NCBI GenBank assembly: GCA_045631525.1
Contig: JAZQUY010000001.1
Span: 1-64,000 of the forward strand
DNA length: 64,000 nt
Direction of reading: 5' to 3'
Source: SIG440 sp045631525
GTDB lineage: Bacteria; Bacillota; Clostridia; Monoglobales; Monoglobaceae
In this document: positions 15,389 through 24,642 of the stretch, piece after piece
Numbering within the stretch: position 1 is the first letter of the stretch
How the letters are laid out: every line of letters starts with the position of its first letter
Position numbers and translations under genes: made by a program
The notes under the pieces: model-generated
Databases searched by the model: none
The model's input: the letters and a program-made list of their open reading frames with translations, nothing else
What the model was told of the DNA's origin: nothing

Positions 15389-17191
15389 GTGAAGAAGATG
15401 GTTGCTTGGCTCAAAGAGCTTTACACGAAGCACAAACAAGGCATAGTGCTATTTCTTTATGTGCTTTTGAATGCTGCGCTGATTTATTATTGTATAGAAC
15501 TTGGAAACAAAAATCCGTTTTTTAATGGTATATTTTATACGGTAATAAACATTCTTTCGGTGTTTGTTGTTATGTCGGCGGTATATATTTTCGTTGGCAG
15601 ATGGTGGATTTCGTCTCTTGCGGTATCCATACCTGCTTTGGTTTTGAGCATTGCCAATTATTATACCCTGGTTTTCAGGAACTCTCCCATATCAACTCAG
15701 GACCTACATAATGCAAAGACAGCCATTTCGGTGATGGGGAGCTATAAATTTCCTTTGAACGTGTATGTTATTGCGATAATTGTGTTTTTTGCTTTGTCGG
15801 TTTTGGTGACCCGTGAAATATCTAAGCGCGAGAAAAAGCAGGCGCGGTCAATCAAGAAAAGATTGTTACACAGCTGTTTGCTCTTTGCTTTTGGTGCGGT
15901 ATTTGTATATCAGGTGTATCTTGCAGAAAACCCCATAAAACCCCGAAACACATTTGTCTGGTCCTGGGAGGATTCATATTATAAATATGGCTTTGTGGCA
16001 AGCTCGGTTGAAGTATTTCAAAATTCCATAAATATGGTAACAAAGGCTGATGGATATGATGAAGCAAAGCTCAAAAGTATAGCTGATGAGCATAAAGCGA
16101 ACGATAAAAAGACGCGTACACCTGATATAATTTTCATACTAAACGAAACATTTTATGATATGAGAGACTTGGTTGATATATCAAAAACCTCGTCGGCTAT
16201 GCCTTTTATTGACAGCCTGCCAGATGCCCAAAAGGGAAAGGCGGTTGTTGCTGGTACAGGCGGCGGAACGAATAAGAGCGAATATGAATTTTTGACAAGC
16301 AATTCTGTTCAGCTTATGTCGGGAATAACTCCTTTTAACTATCTTTCCTTTGATGATGCCAACAGCATAGTCAGCCACCTTGAATCCTTAGGATATTCAA
16401 GCTGGGCGGGGCATTGTGCTGAAGAACTCAATTATTCAAGAGGAATTGTATATCCAAAGCTTGGCTTTGATAATATTTTGTTCAGACCACAGTTTGGTGA
16501 GGCAGAAAAATATGGAGTGCGTCCTTATGCCACTGATGAATTCTGCTATGACAAAATGCTTGTGGATTATGAAAAAATGGGGGACGGACCTCGGTTTATG
16601 TATCTCCTCACCATTCAAAATCACGGCGGTTGGGATATAAACCCTGAGGAAGAGGACATAATAAAGGTAGCTGAGGATTTTGGGGAGAACACGGATATAG
16701 TTTCTGAATTTTTGTCCTGTGTGAAGCTTAGTGACAAGGCGTTTGAAAATCTGACCAAATATTTTGAAAACTCCGACCGTGAGGTAATAATATGTATGGT
16801 GGGTGACCACGCGCCGTCCTTTGCTACCGAGCTGGTTGAAAACATTGATTTGGAGACCACCTTTAACCTAAGGACCACCCCTTATGTTGTATGGGCAAAT
16901 TTTGAACTCGAAAAAGAACTGCCGAGTCTCACGTCTATTCCGTATATGGCGCCTATGGTGCTTGATGTGGCGGATTGCCCCACAACGCCTTTTTATGATT
17001 ATATGGCGGATATGCAAAATAAGATTCCGGTAATTACCGCATTTTCGCTGTATAAGACAGAAAATGGCGAAACATTGAATTACGAAGATGAAAATGAATA
17101 TAAAGATACCATAGACACTTATTTCGGTATGGTTTACAACAATGCAAGCCCTGATGCAAATCGGGTACAAAAACTGTTCAGGACACCTTAA
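15389..17191 (+). CDS. LTA synthase-family membrane sulfatase/phosphoglycerol transferase
   Basis: 600 residues. Five N-terminal transmembrane helices (about 14-200) and an extracellular sulfatase-fold domain (about 255-560). Family features include PDIIFILNETF at the first metal site, the nucleophile region GTGGGTNKSEYEF with its threonine, and GDHAPS near the end. The family transfers glycerol phosphate to lipoteichoic acid or related glycans. GTG at 15389 follows GAGGAGGG by 5 nt; the frame running back to 15314 is only repeat sequence. An M20 peptidase follows after 16 nt. Confidence 0.88.
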   Translation: MKKMVAWLKELYTKHKQGIVLFLYVLLNAALIYYCIELGNKNPFFNGIFYTVINILSVFVVMSAVYIFVGRWWISSLAVSIPALVLSIANYYTLVFRNSPISTQDLHNAKTAISVMGSYKFPLNVYVIAIIVFFALSVLVTREISKREKKQARSIKKRLLHSCLLFAFGAVFVYQVYLAENPIKPRNTFVWSWEDSYYKYGFVASSVEVFQNSINMVTKADGYDEAKLKSIADEHKANDKKTRTPDIIFILNETFYDMRDLVDISKTSSAMPFIDSLPDAQKGKAVVAGTGGGTNKSEYEFLTSNSVQLMSGITPFNYLSFDDANSIVSHLESLGYSSWAGHCAEELNYSRGIVYPKLGFDNILFRPQFGEAEKYGVRPYATDEFCYDKMLVDYEKMGDGPRFMYLLTIQNHGGWDINPEEEDIIKVAEDFGENTDIVSEFLSCVKLSDKAFENLTKYFENSDREVIICMVGDHAPSFATELVENIDLETTFNLRTTPYVVWANFELEKELPSLTSIPYMAPMVLDVADCPTTPFYDYMADMQNKIPVITAFSLYKTENGETLNYEDENEYKDTIDTYFGMVYNNASPDANRVQKLFRTP

Positions 17192-17207
17192 GAAAAGAGG
17201 AAGACTT

Positions 17208-18644
17208 ATGATTGATTTGCGTTATGATGAAAAAATAAAACAATGGATAGAAGAAAATAAAGAGGAAATTCTCGACAAGTGGATTGAAATCTGCAAAATC
17301 CCTGCAATAAAAGGAGAAGCAAAGAAAGGCGCTCCTTTTGGCGAGGAATGTGCGAAAGCTCTTAAGGCGTGCAGCAAGCTCTTTGAGGACAGTGGTTTTG
17401 CAACAAAGCTTTTTGAAGAATCGGGATATGCCTTGGCAGACTTTGGCGATGGAGAAAAGACAATAGCCCTTTTTGGACATAGCGACGTTGTTCCCGTGGG
17501 GGATGGATGGCTTTATACCGAGCCTTTTGAACCCAAAATAATCGACGGAACACTTATCGGCAGAGGTGTTGAGGACAACAAATCGGGGATAATTGCATCC
17601 CTTTGTGCCATGAAGTTTTTGAAAGATAATAATGTTCCCATAAAGAGCAAAATAAGAGCCTTTGTAGGTTCCGAGGAAGAAACGGGAATGTCCGACATAA
17701 AGGCGTTTTCCAAGGAACAGGATATGCCCCAGGTGTCATTGGTGCTTGACGCAGACTTTCCTTGCAGCGTGGGTGAAAAAGGGATTTGTCACCTTGTTGC
17801 AACAAGCGGTGAGAAATGTCAGGATATTATTGATATCAGCGGCGGGGAGGCATTCAATGTGGTGCTTGACAAAGTGAAGATAACAATTAAATATTCTGCT
17901 GACCTTGAAAGTGAGCTTTCTTCAAAAATAGCCGCGGACGATACTTTTGAAGTAGAGAAAAATGGAAATCACATAATTCTTTTGGCAAAAGGTATGGCAA
18001 AACATGCGGCAGAGCCCGAGGGCTCTGTGAATGCAATGCATAAGGCGGCACAGCTCCTTTGCGAGTGCTGCTCGCTTTGTGAAAATGACAGAAAAATTAT
18101 GACAGAGGTCACAAAAGTCTTGGGGTGCCCGTTTGGTACCACTATGAGCCTTGCGCATAATGATATAAGATTTGGGAAACTCACTTTTGTAAATGGAATA
18201 GCATCTTTAAAAGACGGATATGTTGAACTTTCTTTTGACACCAGATATGGCTCAACTTTGAATCCTGATACACTCGAAAAAAATGTAGCAGAAAGCTTTG
18301 GGAAAATGGGCTGGAAAGCAACTGTTAAAAACAATATGCCCGGATTTTCTATTGATGATGACAGCCCCATCCCCGAGATACTTGCGGGTATATATAATGC
18401 TGTTACGGGATTTGATGAAAAACCTATCAGGCTTGGTGGAGGAACTTATGCAAGACATATCGAAAATGCATTTTCGGTGGGTACTGTTACTAAGCGTGCC
18501 GACAGAAAGATGCCTTTTATGGAAATGCCCAAGGGACACGGTGGTGTTCATCAAAAGGACGAAAAAATAGACATCGAAGGATTTTTCGATGCCCTGAGGA
18601 TTATTATACATTATATAATAAACATTGACGGATGTATAAATTAA
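17208..18644 (+). CDS. Sapep-family Mn2+-dependent dipeptidase (M20)
   Basis: 478 residues. Metal ligands and catalytic residues of the M20 family are visible in ALFGHSDVVPVGDGW, GRGVEDNKSG, VGSEEETGMSD and LDADFP, with a final metal histidine in KGHGGVHQKDE. The Sapep/PepV-like group cleaves dipeptides in the cytoplasm with two divalent metals. Length is typical. ATG 17208 follows AGAGGAAG; the longer frame from 17142 overlaps the upstream gene and is not used. It is probably cotranscribed with the LTA-synthase-like gene. Confidence 0.9.
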   Translation: MIDLRYDEKIKQWIEENKEEILDKWIEICKIPAIKGEAKKGAPFGEECAKALKACSKLFEDSGFATKLFEESGYALADFGDGEKTIALFGHSDVVPVGDGWLYTEPFEPKIIDGTLIGRGVEDNKSGIIASLCAMKFLKDNNVPIKSKIRAFVGSEEETGMSDIKAFSKEQDMPQVSLVLDADFPCSVGEKGICHLVATSGEKCQDIIDISGGEAFNVVLDKVKITIKYSADLESELSSKIAADDTFEVEKNGNHIILLAKGMAKHAAEPEGSVNAMHKAAQLLCECCSLCENDRKIMTEVTKVLGCPFGTTMSLAHNDIRFGKLTFVNGIASLKDGYVELSFDTRYGSTLNPDTLEKNVAESFGKMGWKATVKNNMPGFSIDDDSPIPEILAGIYNAVTGFDEKPIRLGGGTYARHIENAFSVGTVTKRADRKMPFMEMPKGHGGVHQKDEKIDIEGFFDALRIIIHYIINIDGCIN

Positions 18645-18648
18645 AATG

Positions 18649-18682
18649 AAAAGGATGAGCCTTTTGCCTCATCCTTTTTTAA
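18649..18682. terminator. Bidirectional terminator between convergent genes
   Basis: AAGGATGAG/CTCATCCTT stem (18651-18659 and 18668-18676) with T-tract on the plus strand and A-rich flank giving T residues on the minus strand. It overlaps the stop of the MATE gene. Confidence 0.85.
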
Positions 18683-20018
18683 ATATCTTTTTTCTTACAA
18701 AGTAATAAACAATCATCGCGACAATACTTGATGACCCCCATGTTATTGGGTATGAATAATAAACCATTTGGAGTGTTGGGTGCAGTGGAAATACACATAA
18801 AACCCAAACCACCCTGAGAAGACAGATGCAAACAACGTTTATGAGCATTGAAATAACAGCTCTGCCCATACCTTTAAGAACACCGCCAAGTACTTGATTG
18901 GGGACATGAATAATGTAGCTATAAATAACGATAGACATTTTCAGCATTGCGGCACTTACCACTACCTCGCGGGATGTATCATCAGCAAAAAGACCAAGTA
19001 AAGGTCTGCCCAAGAAAATCATAAGGAGTGCAAATGCTCCTGCCCCTACAAAGGCACAGCACATAGCAACTTTTGTCACTGAATCAATCCGTTTGAATTT
19101 GCCGGCACCCATATTCTGACCGACAAAGGTGACGACGCCTTGTTCCACAGATGATAAAATCAGAAATCCGAATATCTCCAGGTTGCTGGCAACAACATTT
19201 CCGGCTATTGCAATTTTTCCAAAGGAATTGATGGCGGTCTGGATGATAACATTTGAAAGGCTGAACATGCAACCGTTAAGTCCTGATGGAATGCCTGTAT
19301 AAGCTATTTTAAGGAGCTGATTTTTGTGGATGCGGATATGTGAGGACTTAAGAGAAAACTCTGTTTTTGACTTTAAGAGGATTGTAATTACAGCGATTGC
19401 GGAAATTACCTGAGAGGCAATCGTGCCAATCGCAACGCCGATAACCCCGAGCTTTAAAACAATAACGCAAAAGAGATTGAGTGCAATATTTGCAATACCT
19501 GAAAAAGCAAGTATATAAAGAGGTCTTTTTGTATCCCCGGCTGCACGGAGAATTGCAGCACCAAAGTTATAAAGAAGTGAAGCGGGCGAACCTAAAAAAT
19601 AAACCTGCATATAGAGGGTCGCCTGACCAATTACATCATTTGGTGTTGACATAAGGCGGAGGAATGTTCCGGAAAAGAAAAAACCAACTGCGGCAAGCAG
19701 AAAACCTGATACTATTGCCAAAGAGACAGATGTGTGAATAGCGTCATGCAGACCCTTCTTGTCACCTGCACCGAAATGTCTTGCACATACAACATTTGCC
19801 CCAACAGAAAGACCGATGAAAAGGTTCAATATAAGATTGGTGAGGGCAACTGTTGAACCAACTGCAGCAAGTGCCGTGTCCCCTGCAAAACGTCCGACCA
19901 CCATGGTGTCTGCTGTGCTGTATAGCTGTTGAAGAAATCCTGAAAGAATTATAGGTACGATAAAATATATAAATTTTTTAGTTATAGGTCCTTCGGTAAG
20001 ATCGCTACCGAATTTCAT
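18669..20018 (-). CDS. MATE-family efflux transporter
   Basis: 449 residues, 12 transmembrane helices in two related halves, with the family N-terminus LTEGPITKKFIYFIVPIILSG and the segment QLYSTADTMVVGRFAG. These proteins export drugs or metabolites using Na+ or H+ gradients; the substrate cannot be read from sequence. ATG at 20018 follows GAGGG by 7 nt. An ATG at 20045 adds nine residues but falls inside a perfect palindrome (20040-20060). The gene has its own promoter and likely operator, which suggests ligand-controlled expression. Confidence 0.92.
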   Translation of the reverse strand: MKFGSDLTEGPITKKFIYFIVPIILSGFLQQLYSTADTMVVGRFAGDTALAAVGSTVALTNLILNLFIGLSVGANVVCARHFGAGDKKGLHDAIHTSVSLAIVSGFLLAAVGFFFSGTFLRLMSTPNDVIGQATLYMQVYFLGSPASLLYNFGAAILRAAGDTKRPLYILAFSGIANIALNLFCVIVLKLGVIGVAIGTIASQVISAIAVITILLKSKTEFSLKSSHIRIHKNQLLKIAYTGIPSGLNGCMFSLSNVIIQTAINSFGKIAIAGNVVASNLEIFGFLILSSVEQGVVTFVGQNMGAGKFKRIDSVTKVAMCCAFVGAGAFALLMIFLGRPLLGLFADDTSREVVVSAAMLKMSIVIYSYIIHVPNQVLGGVLKGMGRAVISMLINVVCICLLRVVWVLCVFPLHPTLQMVYYSYPITWGSSSIVAMIVYYFVRKKIFKKG

Positions 20019-20039
20019 AAGAGGTCCCTCGATTCTTGT

Positions 20040-20060
20040 TGGCATTAAAAGTTAATGCCA
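20040..20060. promoter_or_regulatory. Perfect 9-3-9 palindrome, candidate operator of the MATE gene
   Basis: TGGCATTAA, three bases, TTAATGCCA. It lies just downstream of the expected start site of the MATE promoter, a typical repressor position. No regulator gene is adjacent. It could also form an RNA hairpin in the leader. Confidence 0.55.
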
Positions 20061-20075
20061 TGTTTTTTTATAAGT

Positions 20076-20103
20076 ATTTTATCACTCTGAAATTTTTTGT
20101 CAA
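20076..20103 (-). promoter_or_regulatory. Sigma-A promoter of the MATE gene
   Basis: On the minus strand, TTGACA (20098-20103), a 16-bp spacer and TAAAAT (20076-20081). Confidence 0.7.
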
Positions 20104-20120
20104 TAGCAATCGGCGGGTTT

Positions 20121-20150
20121 GTAACATTTTGTCGAGAATTTTCATAAAAT
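20121..20150 (+). promoter_or_regulatory. Possible sigma-E (sporulation) promoter of cotJABC
   Basis: GTAACATT (20121-20128), 14 bp and CATAAAAT (20143-20150) resemble the mother-cell sigma-E pattern. cotJ is sigma-E controlled in Bacillus. The -35 match is imperfect. Confidence 0.4.
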
Positions 20151-20210
20151 AAATTAAGCTCATTTTTTGTCGGTTTTCAGGCCGCAAAGAAAAAGAAAGG
20201 AATGAAGCTT

Positions 20211-20402
20211 ATGTTTGATAGAAACACTATGTATCCTGAGGGCTATGCTTATGTACCCATTCAGGTTGCAAATGACAGAAACCTTTACAGCCCCGAGATG
20301 GGTCTTTCAAGGGGAACAATTTTCCCGACCCTTGACCTGCCTTTGGGTGTTTACGGAAACCAGTCTTTGGATAAGGAGGATGATAGCTGTGACAGAACGT
20401 AA
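20211..20402 (+). CDS. cotJA: Spore coat-associated protein CotJA
   Basis: About 63 residues with the family core YAYVPIQVANDRNLYSPEMG and GTIFPTLDLPLGVYG. CotJA is a small inner-coat protein made in the mother cell. AGAAAGG ends 10 nt before ATG 20211; an ATG at 20202 is only one base after the site and less likely. First gene of the three-gene cotJ operon, overlapping cotJB by 14 nt. Confidence 0.9.
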   Translation: MFDRNTMYPEGYAYVPIQVANDRNLYSPEMGLSRGTIFPTLDLPLGVYGNQSLDKEDDSCDRT

Positions 20403-20634
20403 CAAGCTTATGAAAGAAATCATGGCATATTCTTTTGCGGCATATGACTGGAATTTATATCTCAACACACATCCAAATGACCGTATGGCGCTTATGCAGT
20501 TCCGCAAAATGACCGAGAAGGCAAAGGAACTCAAAAAAGAGTATGTCAAAAGGTTTGGCCCGATAGTTGCAGGGGACGCAACCGACACACAGACATGGAC
20601 ATGGGTAGAGGACCCGTGGCCATGGAACAATTAA
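20389..20634 (+). CDS. cotJB: Spore coat protein CotJB
   Basis: 81 residues. KEIMAYSFAAYDWNLYLNTH is the conserved CotJB core, and the tail WTWVEDPWPWN is typical. GTG at 20389 is chosen because AAGGAGG ends 9 nt upstream; ATG at 20380 lies directly against that site. The gene starts inside the end of cotJA, implying translational coupling. CotJB works with CotJA and CotJC in the spore coat. Confidence 0.9.
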   Translation: MTERNKLMKEIMAYSFAAYDWNLYLNTHPNDRMALMQFRKMTEKAKELKKEYVKRFGPIVAGDATDTQTWTWVEDPWPWNN

Positions 20635-20649
20635 GGAGGTGCTCGCTTT

Positions 20650-21243
20650 ATGTGGAGTTATCAGAAACGTTTACAGTACCCCATAAACATTAAAAACCCC
20701 AACCCGAAGCTTGCCAGCTTTATCGTGAGTCAGTACGGTGGACCTAATGGTGAAGCCAACGCGGCGCTCAGATATTTGTCACAGCGTTTTTCTATGCCCA
20801 ATGATATAACAAAGGCAACCCTGACGGACGTGGGCACCGAGGAGCTTGCGCATCTCGAAATGGTTGGAACTATTATACACCAGCTAGCAAAAAATGCTAC
20901 AACAACCGAAATAGAAAACAGCCCTATGGCGCCATATTTTATTGATCATGGCAGGGGAGTTTATGCAATTTCAGCAGGCGGAAATCCCCAGAAGGCAGAA
21001 GAGTTTGCGGTCACTGGCGACCCGATAGCTGACCTTGTGGAAGACTTGGCAGCAGAACAAAAGGCAAGGGCGGTTTATGACAATATTTTGAGGGTTTCGG
21101 ATGACCCGGATGTCAATGATGTAATCAAATTCTTGCGTGAGCGCGAAGTTGTACACTTTCAGCGTTTTGGCGAAGCTCTTGACTCAATCCAGAATAAACC
21201 CGCAAGCCGCAATACCTTTTATATGTGTAAAAATAATCGATAG
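20650..21243 (+). CDS. cotJC: Spore coat CotJC, manganese catalase-type ferritin-like protein
   Basis: 197 residues of the Mn-catalase family. Metal-binding residues of the four-helix bundle fall in GEANAALRYLSQRF, TEELAHLEMVGTI, AEQKARAVYDNIL and REREVVHFQRFGEAL. The family decomposes hydrogen peroxide; CotJC is thought to sit in the inner spore coat. AAGGAGG precedes the ATG by 10 nt. Last gene of the operon, followed by a strong terminator. Confidence 0.93.
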   Translation: MWSYQKRLQYPINIKNPNPKLASFIVSQYGGPNGEANAALRYLSQRFSMPNDITKATLTDVGTEELAHLEMVGTIIHQLAKNATTTEIENSPMAPYFIDHGRGVYAISAGGNPQKAEEFAVTGDPIADLVEDLAAEQKARAVYDNILRVSDDPDVNDVIKFLREREVVHFQRFGEALDSIQNKPASRNTFYMCKNNR

Positions 21244-21253
21244 TTTGCAGAAA

Positions 21254-21284
21254 AAAACAAGGCAGAAATTTCTGCCTTGTTTTT
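21254..21284. terminator. Bidirectional terminator after cotJC and galM
   Basis: An uninterrupted palindrome of at least 11 bp per arm (CAAGGCAGAAA/TTTCTGCCTTG) flanked by A7 and T5 tracts, usable on both strands. It lies between the convergent cotJC and galM genes. Confidence 0.9.
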
Positions 21285-21294
21285 GTGTGTTTGA

Positions 21295-22320
21295 TTATAT
21301 AAACTTGTAAGATGTAACGCTGTCGTATTTATCGCCCTTTTTGAGGAATCCGTCGGGGAAATGCGATACATTTATGCCGTTGGGAAAGGACTGTGTTTCA
21401 AGACAAAATCCGCCGTGTGTTGGGTATTTTACGCCGTCCTTACAAATGCGATTGGTGTCGATTGCGTTTCCTGCATAGAACTGAACAGCAGGCTGGTCGG
21501 TATATACTTCCATAACGATGCCACTTTTGTCGCCCTTTGCTTCAATAACTTTGCGGTAACCTTTGCCGTTTAGTGCAATGTTGTGGTCAAAACCGCCGAA
21601 CATTTTGATTTGTTCGTGGCCTGATTCGAAACGTTCGCCGAGGTTTGCATCAGTACTGAAATCAAATGGAGTACCTTTTACACTGAGAACTTCACCGGTT
21701 GGGGTACATTCATCATTATTTGGTGTATAAAAATCACTGTCAATCCAAAGAGTGTGACCATCAATGTTTCCGCTTGCGTGACCGTTGAGGTTGAAATAAG
21801 CGTGATTTGTGAGATTCATTACGGTATCCTGGTCGCAAGATGCTTCATAATGGATTCTGAGTTCATTGTCATTTGTAAGGGTGTATGTAACCTTGATACT
21901 GGCATTTCCCGGAAAACCTTCTTCGCCGTCAGGACTTGTTATGGAAAGAACAAGGGAAGGTTCGCCAGCATCAATCATTTCTACATCCCATATCTTTTTG
22001 TCGAATCCAACTTTTCCACCATGAAGATTGCCGCGCCCATCATTGGGATAAAGCTCATAAGTTTTGCCGTTCAAAGTGAATTTTGAATCAGCGATACGAT
22101 TTGAGTTTCTTCCAATAAGAGCACCAAAATATGCTTCGTTTTTCAAATAATCTTCGAAAGTATTGTGGCTGAGAACCATATCGACATCTTTGTAAATAAG
22201 TCGTCTGACCATGCCGCCATAATTTAGAATTTCGGCAGTCAAGCCGCTTTTGTTGGTGAGAGTATAAAGTATAATATCATTTCCGTTAAGCTCTCCAAAT
22301 TTAGATTTAGTAATAGACAT
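21295..22320 (-). CDS. galM: Aldose 1-epimerase (mutarotase)
   Basis: 341 residues. The catalytic base/acid pair is seen as the histidine of NHAYFNL and the glutamate of GGFCLETQSFPN; substrate residues lie in GRNSNRIAD and NLHGG. GalM interconverts alpha and beta anomers of galactose, glucose and related sugars in the cytoplasm. AGGAGGG lies 7 nt before the ATG. The AraC-type regulator gene lies 62 nt upstream on the same strand and may be cotranscribed. Confidence 0.93.
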   Translation of the reverse strand: MSITKSKFGELNGNDIILYTLTNKSGLTAEILNYGGMVRRLIYKDVDMVLSHNTFEDYLKNEAYFGALIGRNSNRIADSKFTLNGKTYELYPNDGRGNLHGGKVGFDKKIWDVEMIDAGEPSLVLSITSPDGEEGFPGNASIKVTYTLTNDNELRIHYEASCDQDTVMNLTNHAYFNLNGHASGNIDGHTLWIDSDFYTPNNDECTPTGEVLSVKGTPFDFSTDANLGERFESGHEQIKMFGGFDHNIALNGKGYRKVIEAKGDKSGIVMEVYTDQPAVQFYAGNAIDTNRICKDGVKYPTHGGFCLETQSFPNGINVSHFPDGFLKKGDKYDSVTSYKFI

Positions 22321-22382
22321 ATCTATCCCTCCTGTATATTGATTATTTTAACATATTAAAGACTGCTCGTCAATAATTTATT

Positions 22383-23192
22383 CTAAAGGCTTTTCTTATA
22401 TTTTGAATATTTGTAAGGAGTGGTTCCCTTGATTTTTTTGAACACCGAAGAAAAATAATTGCTGTCATTGAAACCGCACATTGAAGAAATTTCTGTGAGT
22501 GAATAGTCTGTCCTTGAAAGAAGCTTGGATGCATTTTGGATACGGACAAAGGTGATATATTCGCAAAGACCCATGCCTGATATTGACTTGAATTTTCGTG
22601 ACAAATGCCCCTCGCTCATGGCAAATTTGCGACTTAATGATTTGAGAGTCAAATCCTGATTAAAGTTTGAGTTTATGTATTCTGAGATTGACTGGATTAT
22701 CATTTCGGTTTCATCCAGATTTCTGGTGCTGGTTTCCTTGAGTCTGCACAGAAGAACAAGAGTCTCCAATGTATAGAGGTTAATTAGCTCTTTTGAAAAG
22801 TCCGATTCATTTTTATATTCATTCTCAATTTTCTCAAGAACTTCCTCGACAATACGGCGATTTTCTTCAGGAATATAAATAAGCTTTTCTTTTGAAAGAA
22901 CTTTTATGTGTTCGGAAGCCTCGGGCGTGAGGATGCTGTCGCTGAAACTCAGAAGAATACGCTCATTGTTGAGACATTCCTCACTGTCAGTTTTGTGAAT
23001 AACACTCTTGGGAACAAAAATAAAGTCACCTTGTTTGACCTTGAAAATTTCATCACGGATGAAGTAGTTTGTTTCGCCTTTTAACATGTAATAAAGCTCA
23101 TATTCGTCGTGAAGGTGAGCTGTTGAAATAGACCTTTTGTTTGAAATTATAGTATGTGAAAAATTAGGGTTTTTGGATTTGCTGATTTGCAT
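22383..23192 (-). CDS. AraC-family regulator with cupin sensor domain
   Basis: 269 residues. An N-terminal cupin-like fold (about 1-95; HLHDEYELYYMLKGE) and two C-terminal helix-turn-helix motifs (about 165-265; LKSLSRKFAMSEGHLSRKFK and ISSMCGFNDSNYFSSVFKK). It is divergent from uxaB, so it probably activates the uxaB-uxaA-GH4 operon in response to a uronate or similar sugar; this is inferred from position. ATG 23192 follows GGGAGTG. A longer frame to 23240 lacks a ribosome site. Confidence 0.9.
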   Translation of the reverse strand: MQISKSKNPNFSHTIISNKRSISTAHLHDEYELYYMLKGETNYFIRDEIFKVKQGDFIFVPKSVIHKTDSEECLNNERILLSFSDSILTPEASEHIKVLSKEKLIYIPEENRRIVEEVLEKIENEYKNESDFSKELINLYTLETLVLLCRLKETSTRNLDETEMIIQSISEYINSNFNQDLTLKSLSRKFAMSEGHLSRKFKSISGMGLCEYITFVRIQNASKLLSRTDYSLTEISSMCGFNDSNYFSSVFKKIKGTTPYKYSKYKKSL

Positions 23193-23305
23193 TTTATCAC
23201 TCCCAGAATATAGTTTAACATATATTTGAACCAAAATCAATCATTTTTTTCGTGTTTTTAACGAAAAATAGCAAAATTTTAAAGGAAAACAAGATGTTTT
23301 TGATT

Positions 23306-23311
23306 TATAAT
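23306..23311 (+). promoter_or_regulatory. -10 element of the uxaB operon promoter
   Basis: TATAAT without a recognisable -35, as expected for an activator-dependent promoter. The divergent AraC-type protein is the natural candidate activator. Confidence 0.45.
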
Positions 23312-23346
23312 AACCTTGTAAGAATACTCGAAAGGAATAGTTTTTT

Positions 23347-24642
23347 ATGTTTACAAAACCTAACAGATGCGAAAAGTTTATACAGTTCGGTGAAGGCGGA
23401 TTCTTGAGAGGATTTGTTGACTGGATTATACAGCTCACAAACGAAAATTCTGACTTTGATGCAGGAGTTGTTGTTGTACAGCCCATTGAAAACGGAATGT
23501 GTCATATGCTTGAAGCGCAGAACTGTGTTTATACTCACGTCATGCGCGGAATAAAGGACGGCGTTCCAACAGTTGACAAAAAAATCGTTGACGTGATTTC
23601 AAGAACAGTTGAGCCTTACAAAGATTTTGATGCATATCTTGATTTGGCTAAAAACCCTGATTTTCGGTTCGTTGTTTCAAACACAACTGAATCGGGAATT
23701 GCTTTTTCGGAAAATGACATTCCTGAAAAAGCACCCAATGTGACTTTCCCTGCGAAAGTTACACTTCTTCTCAAGAAACGTTTTGATTTGGGACTTGGCG
23801 GATTTATATTCCTGCCTTGTGAACTCATTGACAAAAACGGTGAAACTCTCAAAAAGTATATTTTGAAATATGCGGATTTATGGGGACTTGGCGAAGACTT
23901 TAAGCTTTGGGTTGAAAAAGAAAATATTTTCTGTAACACTTTGGTTGACAGAATTGTTACCGGTTACCCGAAAGGCGAAGATATGGAACTTGGCTATGAA
24001 GATAATATGGTCAACACCAGTGAAATTTTCCATCTCTGGGTTATTGAAGGACCAGACAGCCTAACAAAGGAATTCCCATTTGACAAAGCTGGTCTCAACA
24101 TAATCGTTACCGACAATTTGGAAAGATACAGAACAAGAAAGGTTCGCATTTTGAATGGCGCACACACATCAATGATTCCATATGCTATGCTTCTGGGCGT
24201 TGAGACGGTGGGTGACTGTATGGAACACGAAGTTTTGAGCAAGTTTGTGAAAGAATGTGTTTATGACGAAATAATTCCGACGTTAGACCTTTCAAATGAA
24301 GAACTTGTGGACTATGCAGACAATGTGTTTGAAAGATTTTGTAATCCTTACATCAAGCATCTTTGCGCATCAATTTCACTCAACTCAGTGAGCAAGTTTA
24401 AAGTTAGAGTTCTCCCGTCAATTCTTGAATACATTAAGCGCAAGAATGAAATGCCTGATAGACTTCTTACATCTTTTGCAAAGCTTATTGAATTTTACAA
24501 AACAGATATGCCGAATGACGACAAGGGCGTTATGGAATTTATGAAAAATGCATCTGTTGAAGAGATTATGGCAAACACAGCCCTCTGGGATGAGGATTTG
24601 TCATTCCTTGCTGATGCAGTGAAGGAGAGAATGGGCAGATGA
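23347..24642 (+). CDS. uxaB: Tagaturonate reductase (altronate oxidoreductase)
   Basis: 431 residues of the mannitol dehydrogenase family. The N-terminal IQFGEGGFLRGFVDW is the NAD-binding start typical of UxaB; LNGAHTSMIPYAML contains the catalytic region. It reduces tagaturonate to altronate with NADH, the second step of galacturonate breakdown. It overlaps uxaA by 4 nt (ATGA). Downstream steps (uxaC, kdgK, kdgA) are not in the window. Confidence 0.9.
   Translation: MFTKPNRCEKFIQFGEGGFLRGFVDWIIQLTNENSDFDAGVVVVQPIENGMCHMLEAQNCVYTHVMRGIKDGVPTVDKKIVDVISRTVEPYKDFDAYLDLAKNPDFRFVVSNTTESGIAFSENDIPEKAPNVTFPAKVTLLLKKRFDLGLGGFIFLPCELIDKNGETLKKYILKYADLWGLGEDFKLWVEKENIFCNTLVDRIVTGYPKGEDMELGYEDNMVNTSEIFHLWVIEGPDSLTKEFPFDKAGLNIIVTDNLERYRTRKVRILNGAHTSMIPYAMLLGVETVGDCMEHEVLSKFVKECVYDEIIPTLDLSNEELVDYADNVFERFCNPYIKHLCASISLNSVSKFKVRVLPSILEYIKRKNEMPDRLLTSFAKLIEFYKTDMPNDDKGVMEFMKNASVEEIMANTALWDEDLSFLADAVKERMGR

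Noticed and set aside
7500..15400. A true integron cassette array with attC sites
   Set aside because: No integrase gene, and the CTAAC-TTGACA segments do not form the paired R/L core sites of attC. Cassette-like behaviour remains possible by other routes.
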